64,000 bases of DNA from Bodo saltans (lineage: Eukaryota > Euglenozoa > Kinetoplastea > Eubodonida > Bodonidae). The notes below the pieces were generated by a model. That model was not told the origin of the DNA, ran no database searches, and was given only the letters and a program-made list of their open reading frames with translations. The position numbers and the translations under genes were made by a program. Below are positions 8,778-22,200 of this stretch, piece by piece. Location: assembly GCA_001460835.1 (NCBI GenBank), contig CYKH01000493.1, forward strand, positions 12,521 through 76,520, given 5' to 3'. Within the stretch, counting starts at the first letter, position 1; the number at the start of each line of letters is the position of its first letter.

Positions 8778-10103
8778 ATGGCATATCATCACACAGTATC
8801 TTTCCTAGTATTCATAGTCCTCTTGGGGCATGCTCAAGGTGCCGTGTGGCGGGGCGTTGACACTCCATCCCCTGTTGCGAGGCTCAGCAGCGCTGACTGC
8901 AAGCATCACGATAGCTGCACGTTTTTCCAAGATGTTCTTCTTGTGATCAAGCTCAATCCTGTCCGTGTGCCATGGGTGGACTTGTTGCTAAACTACTACA
9001 GCACAGGGTTTCCTAACATCGTCTTTTTCAGTGCACTTCGACGCAGCGATGCGGCAATGTACCGCCCCCTCACCACAGGCTGTCTCAACACTACGATTCA
9101 TATGATAGAGGATAACTATGGATTCTGTGATCATGAAGTGGTTGCAGCGGCGTCATCGTGGTGGCCTAACTACCGAGGCTACTTATTCCTTTCTGACGAT
9201 GTTCTTCTCTCCTTCTGGAGACTTACGACACTCTGCAAGGACGTTGTCTGGAGGCAACCCTCGAAGCTACGCGGAGTCGAAGAGATGACGGATTCCGAGA
9301 GGCGTGCCATGCAACAAGTAGCCATCGAGCTCCCGCGTGTGAGGAGGGTGTTCCCGTCTGGGACCGGCCGCTTTCCATTCGCCGCGACCAGTGGTGTCTA
9401 TTACGTCCCCAGTGCTGTGATGTCAGACTTCCGTGACGTGTCTGCGCTGCTCTACAAACATAGAACGTACAACGAATGGGGTACTCCTATCGTCCTGACA
9501 GCAGCTTCTGAGGCCGCTGGGGTCACGAGCGCCTTTATTCCCGGCAAACTACAATGGGGCAAGAAGCGATTCCTAGCCGTCAAGACGCTTCTGCGGGACA
9601 GGCTGTGGTACCACCCAGTGCGTGCATCCAGCGAGACGTTTACCAGAGTCACCATGTGGGTCCAGAGCGCACCGCCACTCAGCGCATCAGTGAAGCTGCC
9701 AGTGAGCGATCTCTTCTCCCATAGATGCTTGGAGTGTGCGACCCATCCCGCTGAACAGGTGATTAAGAAAGGCCTCTATCATTCATGTAGAGAGGCGTCA
9801 CTGCACCAGTTGGGCAAGTGCCCTCCCATTGCGGCCAACGAGGGTGAGTGGTCCTCCTACACGGACGTTGTGGTGGAGCGATCGCGGCTCAAAGGCGTAC
9901 CCGCCACGAAGCTTGTGGGGGGCCGCGTTGTCGTCCCGCCAGAGAGACGAGGCTCCACCAACCCCTTTGAGTTATCCCACGAGGGGTTCTGGGGGGCAGA
10001 CGTCACGCGGGAAGTCTACGATATGTGGCTCCCATCACTGAACGGCTCGTCGTGCATCACCCCATACGCGATGCCGTATCCTCAGAAGCCAACACGGTCT
10101 TAG
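8778..10103 (+). CDS. Secreted or lumenal protein, glycosyltransferase-like
   Basis: This 441-residue protein starts with a signal peptide or signal anchor (MAYHHTVSFLVFIVLLGHAQ, likely cleaved after AQG). The body has several cysteines and a central YRGYLFLSDDVLLSFWRL, in which an SDD pair sits at the end of a hydrophobic strand as in many nucleotide-sugar-dependent glycosyltransferases. Later motifs include FPFAATSGVYYVPSAVM and RLWYHPVRAS. A remote resemblance to STELLO/DUF288-type proteins is possible, but I could not establish it. An AG at 8762-8763 precedes the ATG. A Golgi or ER lumen location is inferred from the signal. Confidence 0.6.
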   Translation: MAYHHTVSFLVFIVLLGHAQGAVWRGVDTPSPVARLSSADCKHHDSCTFFQDVLLVIKLNPVRVPWVDLLLNYYSTGFPNIVFFSALRRSDAAMYRPLTTGCLNTTIHMIEDNYGFCDHEVVAAASSWWPNYRGYLFLSDDVLLSFWRLTTLCKDVVWRQPSKLRGVEEMTDSERRAMQQVAIELPRVRRVFPSGTGRFPFAATSGVYYVPSAVMSDFRDVSALLYKHRTYNEWGTPIVLTAASEAAGVTSAFIPGKLQWGKKRFLAVKTLLRDRLWYHPVRASSETFTRVTMWVQSAPPLSASVKLPVSDLFSHRCLECATHPAEQVIKKGLYHSCREASLHQLGKCPPIAANEGEWSSYTDVVVERSRLKGVPATKLVGGRVVVPPERRGSTNPFELSHEGFWGADVTREVYDMWLPSLNGSSCITPYAMPYPQKPTRS

Positions 10104-10280
10104 CCAGCCGACCGTGTGCTTCCCTTCGAACGATTGTTTGATTGCAATTTGCTTTGATTGTCATCCTTGTCTTTCAGCGTTACCACGCCATGCGCAACAC
10201 CTCATGCTTGTCACTTTCACTGTTTTATTTGTGCGTTAGAGGGTAGACTCGAAGCCTCGAAGCAATTTAGCACTTTTAGA

Positions 10281-13200
10281 ATGAGCCATTCCCCCGCAAA
10301 ACAATCCATGTCCCCAGCCCCGCCGGCTGCCACAAAGTCTGTACATAGAAACCCGAACCTTGTGGCAAAGTTGGCTGCGGAGTCCACTGGGGGCAGCAAC
10401 CCGTTGCTCAACCGCCTGTACAGCAGTTCAGTTCCCCAGGCCCCAGGCGCCCCTCCCCCAGGCGTGCCGAATATTCTTAGTCAAACAAAGAAGGCAGACG
10501 CCGCAGTCGGTGCTGCCAATGGTTCAAACAACGGAGTAAAGGATCTAGCGAAGACCGCGCCATCGGGTGCAATGGCCGCCCCCAACACCACGTACCATAA
10601 TTCACTGCAGTTGTTCACTCAGCCGACGCTTCAAGAGGGCGAATTGAAGCAGTTGCTGCTGTCGACCAATACAGTGAAGCCTCACATCCGACGCCAGACG
10701 CCACCGAGCCGACTGCTGCCCTTGGTTCCGCTGAACGACACTCTCACTGGAGAGCCCCTAGAGGAATCCAAGGAGGGCACTCCTGCTGTGGCCTCGAAGT
10801 TCCGCAACACACACGCCAACACCCCGAAGGAGTTCACGTATCTGACCATGCGCCCCGTGGGTGTTCGTGACATGTATAACCCGTACGACTTGCAGGTCGC
10901 CTCGCACAAGGACATTGCCCCCACCCAATATTTTACGGTGAGCGCAGCCGGCGTGACCAAGTTCGACGAGGGAGAGGCCGAGTTCATGGAGCTCAAGTCA
11001 TGGGAGCGCGAGCATCAAATATTCCACAAGTTGATTGACTTGAACATCTTCAAGCATTACAAGCGCTGGAAGAGCTTTCTCGCGTGGCGAAAGCTTGTCC
11101 GGCGAACCACCATCCAGACGTACAAAACACACTTGAACGACAACTTGTTCCACCTTCATCCAAATTTATCGGGCACCCTCCGCGTTGTGCGGAAGATCTG
11201 TTTGGATTTCTTGGCGCAGAACAATTTGTACATCTTGGCCACCGAGACACGCACACTGGACCAATTCTGCACGACGCTCAACTCACACCTTAACTTCCAG
11301 CGGAATCGCCTTGATCGCATGATCCGTGATATTAGAGATGAGATGGAGCGATCCTGCAAGGCTGCGATGCTCACAGCCCAGGCCACCCGCGAGAAGGCGA
11401 TGGCCCATGGCGCCGAGGCGACCGAAGAGAAGCGCCGGAAGAAGACCGAATTCAAGGACATTGGTGCTCAGCACAAGCCGTCTTACATTGAACTGTCGCA
11501 AAAGCGTGCAGTGTGTCGCCGCCTGACGGCCTTCATCCGCCTTTGTGACTACGTAGTGATTCACTGCCTCACCAACCTCGCCATGAAGGCGATTCAGGAT
11601 GCACACAATGATGTTCAATTCCCACGACCCCCGAAGAAGGAGGAGGAGAAGCCTGTGGAGAAGGACCCCAAGGACCACCGCCACCACCCCCACGGACCGG
11701 AAGGTGGCAAGCCCGGTGACAAGAAGAAGAAGGACGAAAAGAGCGGCCCATTTGAAGGCATGATCTTTAACGTTGACGTGCTATACAGCAGTGACGAGGA
11801 GAGCATCCAAGTGAAGCCTGGCCTGTCCAGCTTCACCCAACGCATCGAGGAGATCATGAAGGACTACGTCAAGACGGTGAGCGCCGTTCCTCGCTTCGCT
11901 CAGATGGAGACCTTCAAGGTGTACACGGAGCAGGGTATGATGGACGGTGGCGGTGATGACTCCGTTATGGGCCCTGACGTCGGTGAGATGGTGACCTGCG
12001 AGGAGAAGTACAAGAATTTAATGGTCAATATTCGCAACAGCCTCACCAAGTCCTTCCAGTCCGTCGATCAGTACGCGCATGAGTTCGATCCCTTCCGTAA
12101 CATGTACCTCCGCAACTGCCGCTTGGACACTCAAGAAATTCGACGCCGCAACGAGGCAATGGATTTCTTCCGCGATCGCATTCAGCTCTACAAACAACAG
12201 AGCGAAGACATCGAAAAGAAGATTCCCAACACGAAGGACGTTGGGTTGTGCAGCGTTCACACCGACGCACTGCGAGAACACTTTTCTCCCAGCCCTGTGG
12301 CGTGCCTCCGCGCATTCCACGAGCTTTTGCCCATCATTGCGCACGAAAAGAACGACGCAATGTTGAAGGATCTTGTGGCGTGCAACCGATTCCTCGAGGT
12401 TGCCCCAGAGACGGTGGAGCAGTACGCTGAGTACACAGCCTACGTCCTTGGCCTCGAGAACCGCATTGAGCAGGTGAATGCAGACTTTGAGTTCCTCCGT
12501 GAACTGTTTGTGCTGATCATCGATGAGAAAGTGTCAATCAACGAGGAGGATGAGGACACGTACCGCAGTGGGACCCGCCCTCAGTTCGAAAAGCTCCGAA
12601 CACTGATGACGGGAGTTGAAGACAACAAGGAATCCCTGCAACGCAACTTCTGCCGCAATATTGACGAGCAGATCGAAGGCCTCCGCGATAACATCACTGA
12701 GGTGCAAGCCCTGGCGGAGCACAAGATGATCGCTGATGACAATGCCGACGTTGAAACTGTGATCACTTATGTGTCCGACCTTCAAACCCGCGCAGAGGCA
12801 ATCGCTGCACGCGAAAAGGAACTTCGTCGTTTCCAAATTGCGTTTGGATCCGAAGAGACGCCGATTGATAACCTCAGCGACATGCTGCAGGACGTTAGCG
12901 TCAAGGCTCGTCTGTGGACTAGCCTTCGTGACTGGGACGGTGTCGTGGAGCAGTACTGCGCAGTCCCCTTCGTGGACCTAGACCCCCCTACTGTCCAAGA
13001 CCAAATCCAGAAGTACGTCATGACAGTGAAGCAGGTGTCTTCTCGCCTCCCCAACAACCTAGCCGTACCAAAGCTGAAGGGCAAGGTTGAGGAGTGGCGG
13101 CAGCTGGCCCCTGTGATCCTAGCACTGAAGAACCCAAAGCTCAAGCAGGAGCACACCTCGAAGCTGTCCCAGACCATCGGGAAGGTCACCGATGCTGACG

Positions 13201-16200
13201 GCAATGAGCGTTACATTCACGAGATGGAGAAGGTCTTTACCCTCGGTATGCTTCTCAACAACAACATCTTGCAGATGCGTGAAGAAATCCTCGCGATCAG
13301 TGTTGCAGCCACCGAGGAGGACAAGCTGCAGCAGATGATTGACAAGGTCAACGCCATGTGGAACGGTGGTGGCGCCAAGCCCGCCATCGAGTTCCAATAC
13401 CTCAATCACAAGGAGCTCAAGGATGTGTACGTCATCTCCGGCGGCTCTGTTGAGGACGTCACGGCATTGCTGGAGGACTCTCTCGTCGCTGTGTCTACCA
13501 TTGGCTCGTCACGATTCTGCCTTGGTGTTCTCAAGGTGCAGGTGGATCGTTGGGAGACTCGACTTCGCTACATGCAAGAGACGCTCGAGAAGTGGCTAGA
13601 GTTCCAGCGTAACTGGATGTACTTGGAGAACATTTTCTCTTCGTCTGAAATCCGTAATCAATGGAAGGATGACGCGAAGCGCTTCGAGGGTGCCGATAAG
13701 TTCTTCCGTGACTTCATGCGCAAAGCACACGATACTCCCAACGCCTTCCGTGCGATGCTGATCAACGCACCATCATTCGATGAGAACACAGCTCAGTCAG
13801 GCCGCACACTCAAGCAAGACTTTGAAGTCAACAATCGTGAGCTCGAGAAGGTGCTTGCTAGTTTGGAGCGCAAGTTGGAGGAGAAACGACGTGCGTTCCC
13901 TCGTTTCTATTTCCTGTCCAACGACGACTTGCTCGATATCTTGGCCAAGGTGAAGCAGCCTGAGTTGATCATGGCACACATGCTCAAGATGTTCGACGGC
14001 ATCAAGTCGCTTACATTCACTGCCAACAACGATATCACCCACCTTCTCTCTATGGAGGGCGAGAAGGTTGAGCTGCAACAAAAGAACGTCAAGGCACGTG
14101 GCCCGGTGGAGACCTGGCTAGGCTCGCTAGAGCGTGAGATGTTCTCTACTCTGCGCAAGTTGGCCAAGATTGCCCTTGATGATTATGAGGCACGCAACGA
14201 CCGTGCAGCTTGGATCTTCCAGCATCCAGTGCAGCTCGCTCTCATTATCAGTCAAATCTTCTGGACCCGAGGTGTGGAGGTTGCTCTTGACCAGCCGAAC
14301 TCGAAGGAGCTCATGAAGGGTGTCCGTGATACGAACTACCGCCAACTGGCTGAGCTCGCTGGCCTCACCGCTCGCAAACTCAACAAAGTGCAACGTATCA
14401 CCCTGTCAACGTTGATTACTCTTGACGTCCATGGCCGTGATCTTGTTGATGAGATGTACGAGAACGACGTGGTGTCTTCCGCTGAGTTCGGTTGGACCAA
14501 GCAGCTGCGTATCTATTGGGAGCAAGACGAGGACGGTGATGGCAACGCCTTCATCCGCCAGAACAACAGCCGCTTCGTGTACGGTTATGAGTACCTCGGA
14601 GCACAGGGACGCCTGGTGATCACCCCACTTACCGATCGTGTGTACATGACCATCACCGGAGCGCTTAAGCTTTACCTTGGTGCCGCCCCCGCAGGTCCTG
14701 CCGGTACCGGCAAGACGGAAACCACAAAGGATCTTGCCAAGAATCTTGCCCGCCAGTGTATCGTGTACAATTGCTCCGATGGTGTGACGTACAAGATGAT
14801 GGAGAAGTTCTTCTCTGGTCTTATCCAGACCGGTGCATGGACTTGCCTTGATGAGTTCAACCGTATCAACATTGAAGTGCTTTCCGTCATAGCCTCCCAG
14901 GTGCTGGAGATTAAGCTTGCCCTGCAGAGCGGCGCTGACTCCTTCACCTTCCAGGGCACGCCTAACGTGCGCATTCGTCCCACGTACGGTGCGTTCATCA
15001 CGATGAACCCAGGTTACGCTGGTCGTACCGAGCTGCCCGATAACTTGAAGATTCTCTTCCGCCCCGTTGCTGTCATGACGCCCGACTTCCGCATGATTGC
15101 CGAGGTGATTCTGTACTCTGAGGGCTTCAAGAATGCCAAGGACCTCTCTCTCAAGATCACGCAGCTCTACAAGCTCAGCTCCGAACAGCTGTCGCCCCAA
15201 GATCACTACGATTTCGGTATGCGTGCCCTAAAGTCTATTCTCGTCATGGCTGGTGACCTCAAGCGCTCCCAGCCCCATGTCGAGGAGGACCTCACCCTCA
15301 TTGTTGCTTGCAACGACTCCAACGTCCCGAAGTTCGTCGCGGAGGACCTTCCGTTGTTCCGCGGTATCATGCAGGATCTGTTCCCAGGAACGTCATTCCC
15401 TGAGCGTGAGTACCCTGAGCTTCTGCCTGCCATGCAGAAGGACATGAAGGCCAAGTCCCTTAAGGCAGTTACCACGTGGATCAACAAAGGCATTCAATTT
15501 TACGAGACTCTTATTGTGCGCCATGGTGTGATGCTTGTCGGTGTGACCGGCACTGGTAAGTCCGAGAGCCGCAACACGATTGCCAACGCGCTGGTGACGA
15601 TGCACCAAAACGGCAGCCACGAGCACCTTGCTCGCCCAGTGAACCAGTTCGTCCTAAACCCCAAGTCCATCCTCATGCACGAGCTGTACGGTGTGCTTGA
15701 TGTGATGACCAACGAGTGGAAGGATGGTGTGTTGGCTGTCATCGCCAAGAACTGCGTGAAGGATTCCGAGGGGTGCGATGAGCACCGATGGATTGTGTTC
15801 GATGGCCCCGTCGATACGCTGTGGATCGAGTCCATGAACTCCGTGTTGGACGACTCCAAGCTGTTGTGTCTCGATAACGGTGAGCGTATTAAGCTGCCTG
15901 ACACCATCCACATGATCTTCGAAGTGGCGGATCTCTCCGTCGCCTCACCTGCCACCGTCTCTCGGTGCGGTATGGTGTACGTGGACAGCAACGACCTGCA
16001 GTGGGACGCACCTGTATACCAGTGGGCTCGCACGAAGCTTGTAGAGACCAGCGCCCAGCCCCAATGCCGCGAGTACATTGTGTCACTGTTTGATAGGTTT
16101 GCTCCGCAAGGCATGGCGTGGATCGCTAAGCAGAAGGTGCTGATCGACGCTGGCCCAATGAATCTTTCCCAGTCCCTGTGCGACCTCTACAGTGCGATGC

Positions 16201-19200
16201 TCGTAGTGAACAACATCAAGCTGATGGCCGATCCAGTAGGAGAAACGATCATCGCACCAGACGATGCCATCTTCCGTGAGCGCAACGAAGTTTGCAACCA
16301 ACTCTTCGTCTTCGCGTTTGTTTGGTCCATTGGCGGCAACATTGACCTCGCCACGCAAGACATCTTCGACGCGTGGGCACGTGAACTGTTCGAAGGATTC
16401 GTCCGCATCCCCAACTCTGGCACTGTGTTCGACATGTGCATTGACTTCACATCTCGCTCCTTTGTCTCATGGGAGACGCGTGTGAAGGAGTTTAAGTACG
16501 ACCCCAAGATCCCCTTCTTCGACGTGCTTGTGCCAACCGTCGATACTGTGCGCTTCGCAACGCTTGCACGCACCCTCATCGCCTACAAGAAGCCGCTGTT
16601 ATTCAATGGCCAGACTGGTGTGGGTAAGTCCGTGATCATGGCGGACTGCCTCAGCGTCAACAAGACCGATCTTAACTTGGTGCTCATTATCTTCCAGTTC
16701 TCTGCGCAGACGTCGTCGGAACGCACGCAGGAGCTAATTGAGTCCAAGCTGAAGCAGAAGCGTAAGAACATCCTTGGTGCTCCACCGGATCGTGAAGTCA
16801 TTCTGTTCATCGATGATTTGAACATGCCTGCCCTTGAGGTGTTCGGTGCGTCCCCTCCCATTGAGCTGCTCCGTCAGATTATGGGCAACGGTGGCTTCTA
16901 CGATCGTAAGATTGCTGGCTTCTGGAAGTTTGTGCAGGACGTTACCGTCGTGTCTGCTTGTGGCCCACCGGAGGGAGGCCGCAACCCTGTCACTGCCCGT
17001 CTCACCCGCATGTTCCACCTCATGCAAATCCCTAACCTTAGCGAGGACTCCATGAAGCGCATCTTTACCAGCATCCTCAGCGGGTACTTTGATGATAAGA
17101 ACTTCTCCAAGGAAGTCAAGGACTTGGCACGCAACATGATCACTGGTACTGTGGAGGTATTCGCAAAGATCCGCGAGGAGCTGCGCCCACGCCCCACGAC
17201 TCCCCACTACACCTTCAACTTGCGTGACCTCGCCAAGGTAACTCAAGGTCTCATGCAGGTCGTCCCCCGTATGTGTAAGGATGGCAACTCCGCAACACGT
17301 CTGTGGATCCATGAAACGATGCGCTGCTTGTACGACCGCCTCACCAGCGCAGAGGACCGTCGACTCTTCACAGAGGAGTTCATGATGGACTGCCTTCGTC
17401 GGCTCTTCCCTGGCAACCACAGCCACGAGGAGTACTTCGAGAAGGAGCCATTGGTGTGGGGTGATTTCCTCAAGTTCGGTGCCGCTGAGAAGTTCTACGA
17501 AGAGGCGACGGAGTTCAAGAAGGTGTACCGCCTCTTCGATGAGTACCTCGATGACTACAATGCCAGCGTCACCAGCTCTAAGGACGATGTGCAATCATCA
17601 TCTATGAACCTTGTATTCTTCCGTGACCACTGCGAACACTTGGCCCGCATTGTGCGTATTATCAAGCAGCCTCGAGGTAACGCCCTACTTGTGGGTGTTG
17701 GTGGCTCAGGCAAACGGTCCCTCACTCGCCTGGCCACGCACATCGCCGACTACAAGCGGTTTGAGATCGCCGTCGGCAAGGGTTACGGCATGAACGAGTT
17801 CCATGAGTCTTTGCTTGAATTGTACACCAACGCTGGTGTGAAGTGCACGCCACTTGTGTTCCTCATCTCGGACAATCAGATCGTGAATGAGGGTATGCTG
17901 GAAGACATTAACAACATGCTGAACTCCGGCGAGGTGCCCTCCCTCTTCTCACCAGAAGAGCGAGATAAGAAGATCAACGCCTGCATGGAGGCGGCACGTG
18001 AGGCAGGCTTCACACACCGTGACGAGGTCTACAACTACTTCATCTCTCGTGTGCGTGACAACATGCACATTGTGCTGTGCATGAGCCCTGTCGGTGATGC
18101 ATTCCGTACTCGCTGCCGTCAATTCCCCTCGCTGACAAACTGTTGTGTGATCGACTGGTTCGATGAGTGGCCCGAGGAGGCGTTGCGCGGCGTGGCGGTT
18201 CGGTTGATGGCCGAGGTCGACCTTGAGAAGAACCCCGAAGTCCGTGAGCCCCTCACTGAACTGTGCGTCGACATTCACCAAGCTGTCGTCCACACCTCCA
18301 ACGAGTACTGGGACGAGCTGCGTCGCCGCTACTACATCACTCCCACAGCCTACCTTGAGTTCATCAAGTTGTACAAGTCGACCCTCAACGAACGTGGCTC
18401 CGACCTTAGTGAGCAGCTGTCTCGCATCGTCAACGGTATGCTGAAGATGAAGCAGACCGACGAAATCATCGCAGTCATGAAGAAGGAGATTGAGGAAAAG
18501 CAACCTATGCTCGAAAAGGCATCCAAGGACACAGAGTTGGTCGTCGCAGATCTCAAGGTTCGTCAAGAGAAGGCCGAGATTGTGCAAACGCAAGTGCGCG
18601 CACAGCAAGAAAGCGCTGCAGAAATGCAGAAGCAGGCTTCTGAGATTGCTCGTGATGCCAATGAGAAACTTGCCGAGGCAAAGCCCATTATCCAGCGTGC
18701 TCAGGCTGCCCTCGACACGATCCAGGGTAGCGACCTCAACGAACTTCGTAGTTTTGCCAATCCTCCCGCTGCAGTTCTCAAGACTTCCCAGGCGTGTATG
18801 ACCATGTTCGACAACAAGGATTTCAACGGTGCTTGGTCCGGCGGTATGGACTGGAAGGGAGCTCGTGAGTTCCTGTCGTTCCGCCCTCTTCTCGACATGA
18901 TCAAATCGTATCCTGTTGAGGCAGTTAAGCCTCAGGTGCTGATGCGCGTGCAGAAGTTCATCAATGATGAGGAATTCACGGTTGAGATTTGCTCTGCTAA
19001 GGGTTCTCAAACATGTGGTAGCCTGTGTGCTTGGGTGCGTGCAGTCAACGAATACTCCAAGGTGGTGAAGGAGGTTGCACCGAAGCGTGCCGCTGCAGCT
19101 GAAGCCGAGAAGATGCTTGCTGAAACAAACGAGAAGTTGATGGCAGCGAAGGCACAACTGAAGTCAGTTGAGGATGAGCTCCAGACTCTCCAGACAAACT

Positions 19201-22200
19201 ACGAGGTGAGCCTCAAGCGCAAGACCGACCTAGAGAATGGCTTGAAGATTTGCATCAGCCGTCTCTCCAACGCCGAGACCTTGTCTGCCTGCCTGAAGAG
19301 TGAGGCTGTGCGTTGGGAAGAAAACATCCGCAAGTTTGAGGCTCGCTTGAAGGTGCTGCCTCTTGATATTTTCATGTCGTGTGCCAGCATGAACTACTCC
19401 GGTGCCTTCACACCACGCTTCCGTAAGCGCCTCCTTCATCTGTGGATGGAGAAGGTGGCGCAACGCGGCATGACCCTCGAGAACTTCTCCCTGGTGGAGT
19501 CCATGGGCAACCCGATGGAAATCCTCACATGGCAAATCAACGGCCTGCCCACCGACGAGAACTCCACGGAGAATGCCATCGTCGTCGCAATGTCCACCCC
19601 ACCCCGCCGCTTCCCGCTGCTCATTGACCCCCAAGGTCAAGCAGTGAAGTGGCTGACGCAACAGTACAATCAGCCCCGTAATGGCCAGAAGCCCAACTTT
19701 AAGATCGTCAAGCTCACGGATTCTACGTACATGCGCTCCTTGGAGGCGGCGATCCGCATGGGCGGCACGATCATCGTCGATGATGTGGGTGAGACGATTG
19801 ACCCTGCACTTGAGCCCCTGCTGATGCGTCAAATTTTCACTGCGGAGGGTGGCGGTCCACAAATTCAAATGAGCGCACAGAGTGGCCCCATTGACTACAA
19901 CCCCGCGTTCCGCTTCTTTATGTGCACCAAGTTGCCCAACCCCCACTACCTCCCCGACATCAGTACCAAGGTGACCATGCTGAACTTCACCGTCACCATG
20001 GATGGTCTGGAAGATCAAATGTTAGGCGAGGTGGTGTCGATTGAGAAGCGTGAGCTGGAGGAGGAGAAAAATAAGATCATTCACAGCATCTCCGAAGGTC
20101 AGAAGAAGCTGAAGGTCATCGAAGAGACAGTCCTCGAGAAGTTGAAGAACACCAAGGGCAATATTCTTGACGATAAGGACCTTATCAACGAGCTCAAGTC
20201 CGCCCAGGTGAACGCCGGTGTCCTTGGCAAGAAGCAAGAGGAGGCCCGTGAAAAGATGAAGATCATCAACGTGACACGAGAGCTGTACCGCTCTGTGGCC
20301 ACACGATGTGCCGTGCTATTCTTTGTGCTCGCAGACTTGTCGTTGATTGATCCTATGTATCAGTATTCACTTGAGTACTTCAAGACGCTTGTTTGCAAGG
20401 TGGTGGAGGCGACCAAGAAACCGGAGGGTTTCAACGAAGCGGACCCCACTCAAGACTCCCTCAACGATCACCTTGCTAACCTGATGGAGCGCATTACTGA
20501 GACAACCTACGTGCAGATTTGCCGAGGTCTTTTCAACAAGGATAAGACGATCCTTTCACTTCTTATTTGCACCTCTATTGCACGAAACTGCGACGAGATT
20601 ATTGATCAGGAGTGGCAGTACTTTGTTCGTGCCTCTGCCCTCGTGGCAGGTGAGGTGCCTCCCAAGCCCGAGGGACTGGAGTGGATGAGCCAAGTGCAGT
20701 GGGAGCTGCTCGACACCATCAACAGACTCGTCCCGTGCTACAAGGGTATTAGCGATGACGTGAAGAACCGCACTGAGCTGTGGAGAGAGTTTGTGCTCGG
20801 TGAAGCCCCACAAGATGCAACTCTCCCTGGTGGGGGTGCCACGGAGGCGGACGCAGCAGGCCGCGACTGGGAACACACTCTTGAGCCCTTCCAGCGCATC
20901 CTCCTGATCCGTTGTTTCCGCGAGGAGAAGCTGCTGTTCGCTCTCACAACATACGTGCGTGTGCGCATGGGCAACCACTACGTGGAGCCCCCGGCGTTCA
21001 GCTTGGAGCGTGCAATGGGTGACAGCTCCTCCTCCACGCCCATTGTGTTTATCTTGTCCCCAGGTGCGGATCCTATGAACATGTTGCAGGCGTTCGCTGC
21101 CACGAACGGGAAGCAACTTCAGTATGTATCGCTTGGTCAAGGTCAAGGAGAGAACGCTAAGCGCCTCATTGAAACATGCCGCAAGTCTGGGGACTGGGCG
21201 ATGCTGCAGAATTGCCACTTGTCCAAGACCTTTATGCCCGAGTTAGAGATTCAAGTTGCCCAGCTGCAGCAGGTCTCTTCCAACGTGAACCCCAACTTCC
21301 GTCTTTGGCTGACGTCGATGCCCACCGACTTCTTCCCTGTGTTTGTGCTCCAGAACAGCGTCAAGCTGACCAACGAGCCCCCCACTGGCCTCAAGGCTAA
21401 CATGATTCGTTGCTTCAACGAGATTACCGACGGTGACTTTGAAGTCTTCAACAAGGGAGAGAATTTCCCTGAGTGCTCCAAGGAGCACGCGTACAAAAAG
21501 CTCATGTACGGCTTGTGCTTCTTCCACTCAGTTGTGCTAGAGCGCAAGAAGTTCGGTCCTCTGGGTTGGAACGTGAAGTATGAGTGGAACGACACTGACT
21601 TCCACGTCAGCAAGCAGTGGCTCCGTCTGTTCCTGGAGGAACAGGCGAACATCCCGTGGGATTCATTGGAGTACATTATCGGTCAGATCAACTACGGTGG
21701 CCGCGTCACCGATCCACTGGATCGCAACACCCTCATGACCGTTCTGCGTATTTACCTCAACCGCAGCATCCTGCTCGATGGGTACTCCTTCAGTCAGTCA
21801 GGGAAGTACCGTGCACCACCCATCGGCTCCATCACCTCCTTCCGCACTGTGTTGCAAGATATGTCGCTGATCGACGACCCAGAAGTGTTTGGTATGCACG
21901 AGAACGCCAACTTGCGCTACCAGCTGCAAGTCTCTGAGCTACTGATGAGCACCGTGTTGTCCATCCAGCCCCGCCTCATCGCAAAGAAGGGCGGTGGTCC
22001 GACCCCTGAGGAGCTGGTCATGCAGAAGTGCGTAGACTTCGAGGCAAGCCTGCCCTCCAACATCGACAAGGAGGAGGCCGGTCCTAATACATTCACGACG
22101 CTTGCCAACGGCCTGCCCAATTCGATCTCTACCGTCCTCTCCCACGAGCTTGTCAAGTACAACAAGCTCCTCACTCGCATGCGCTGGTCGCTGCTGGAGT

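Noticed and set aside
14406-19157. Long minus-strand readings opposite the dynein gene (up to 402 codons)
   Set aside because: They are antisense shadows caused by third-position codon bias of the dynein gene; their products lack domains.
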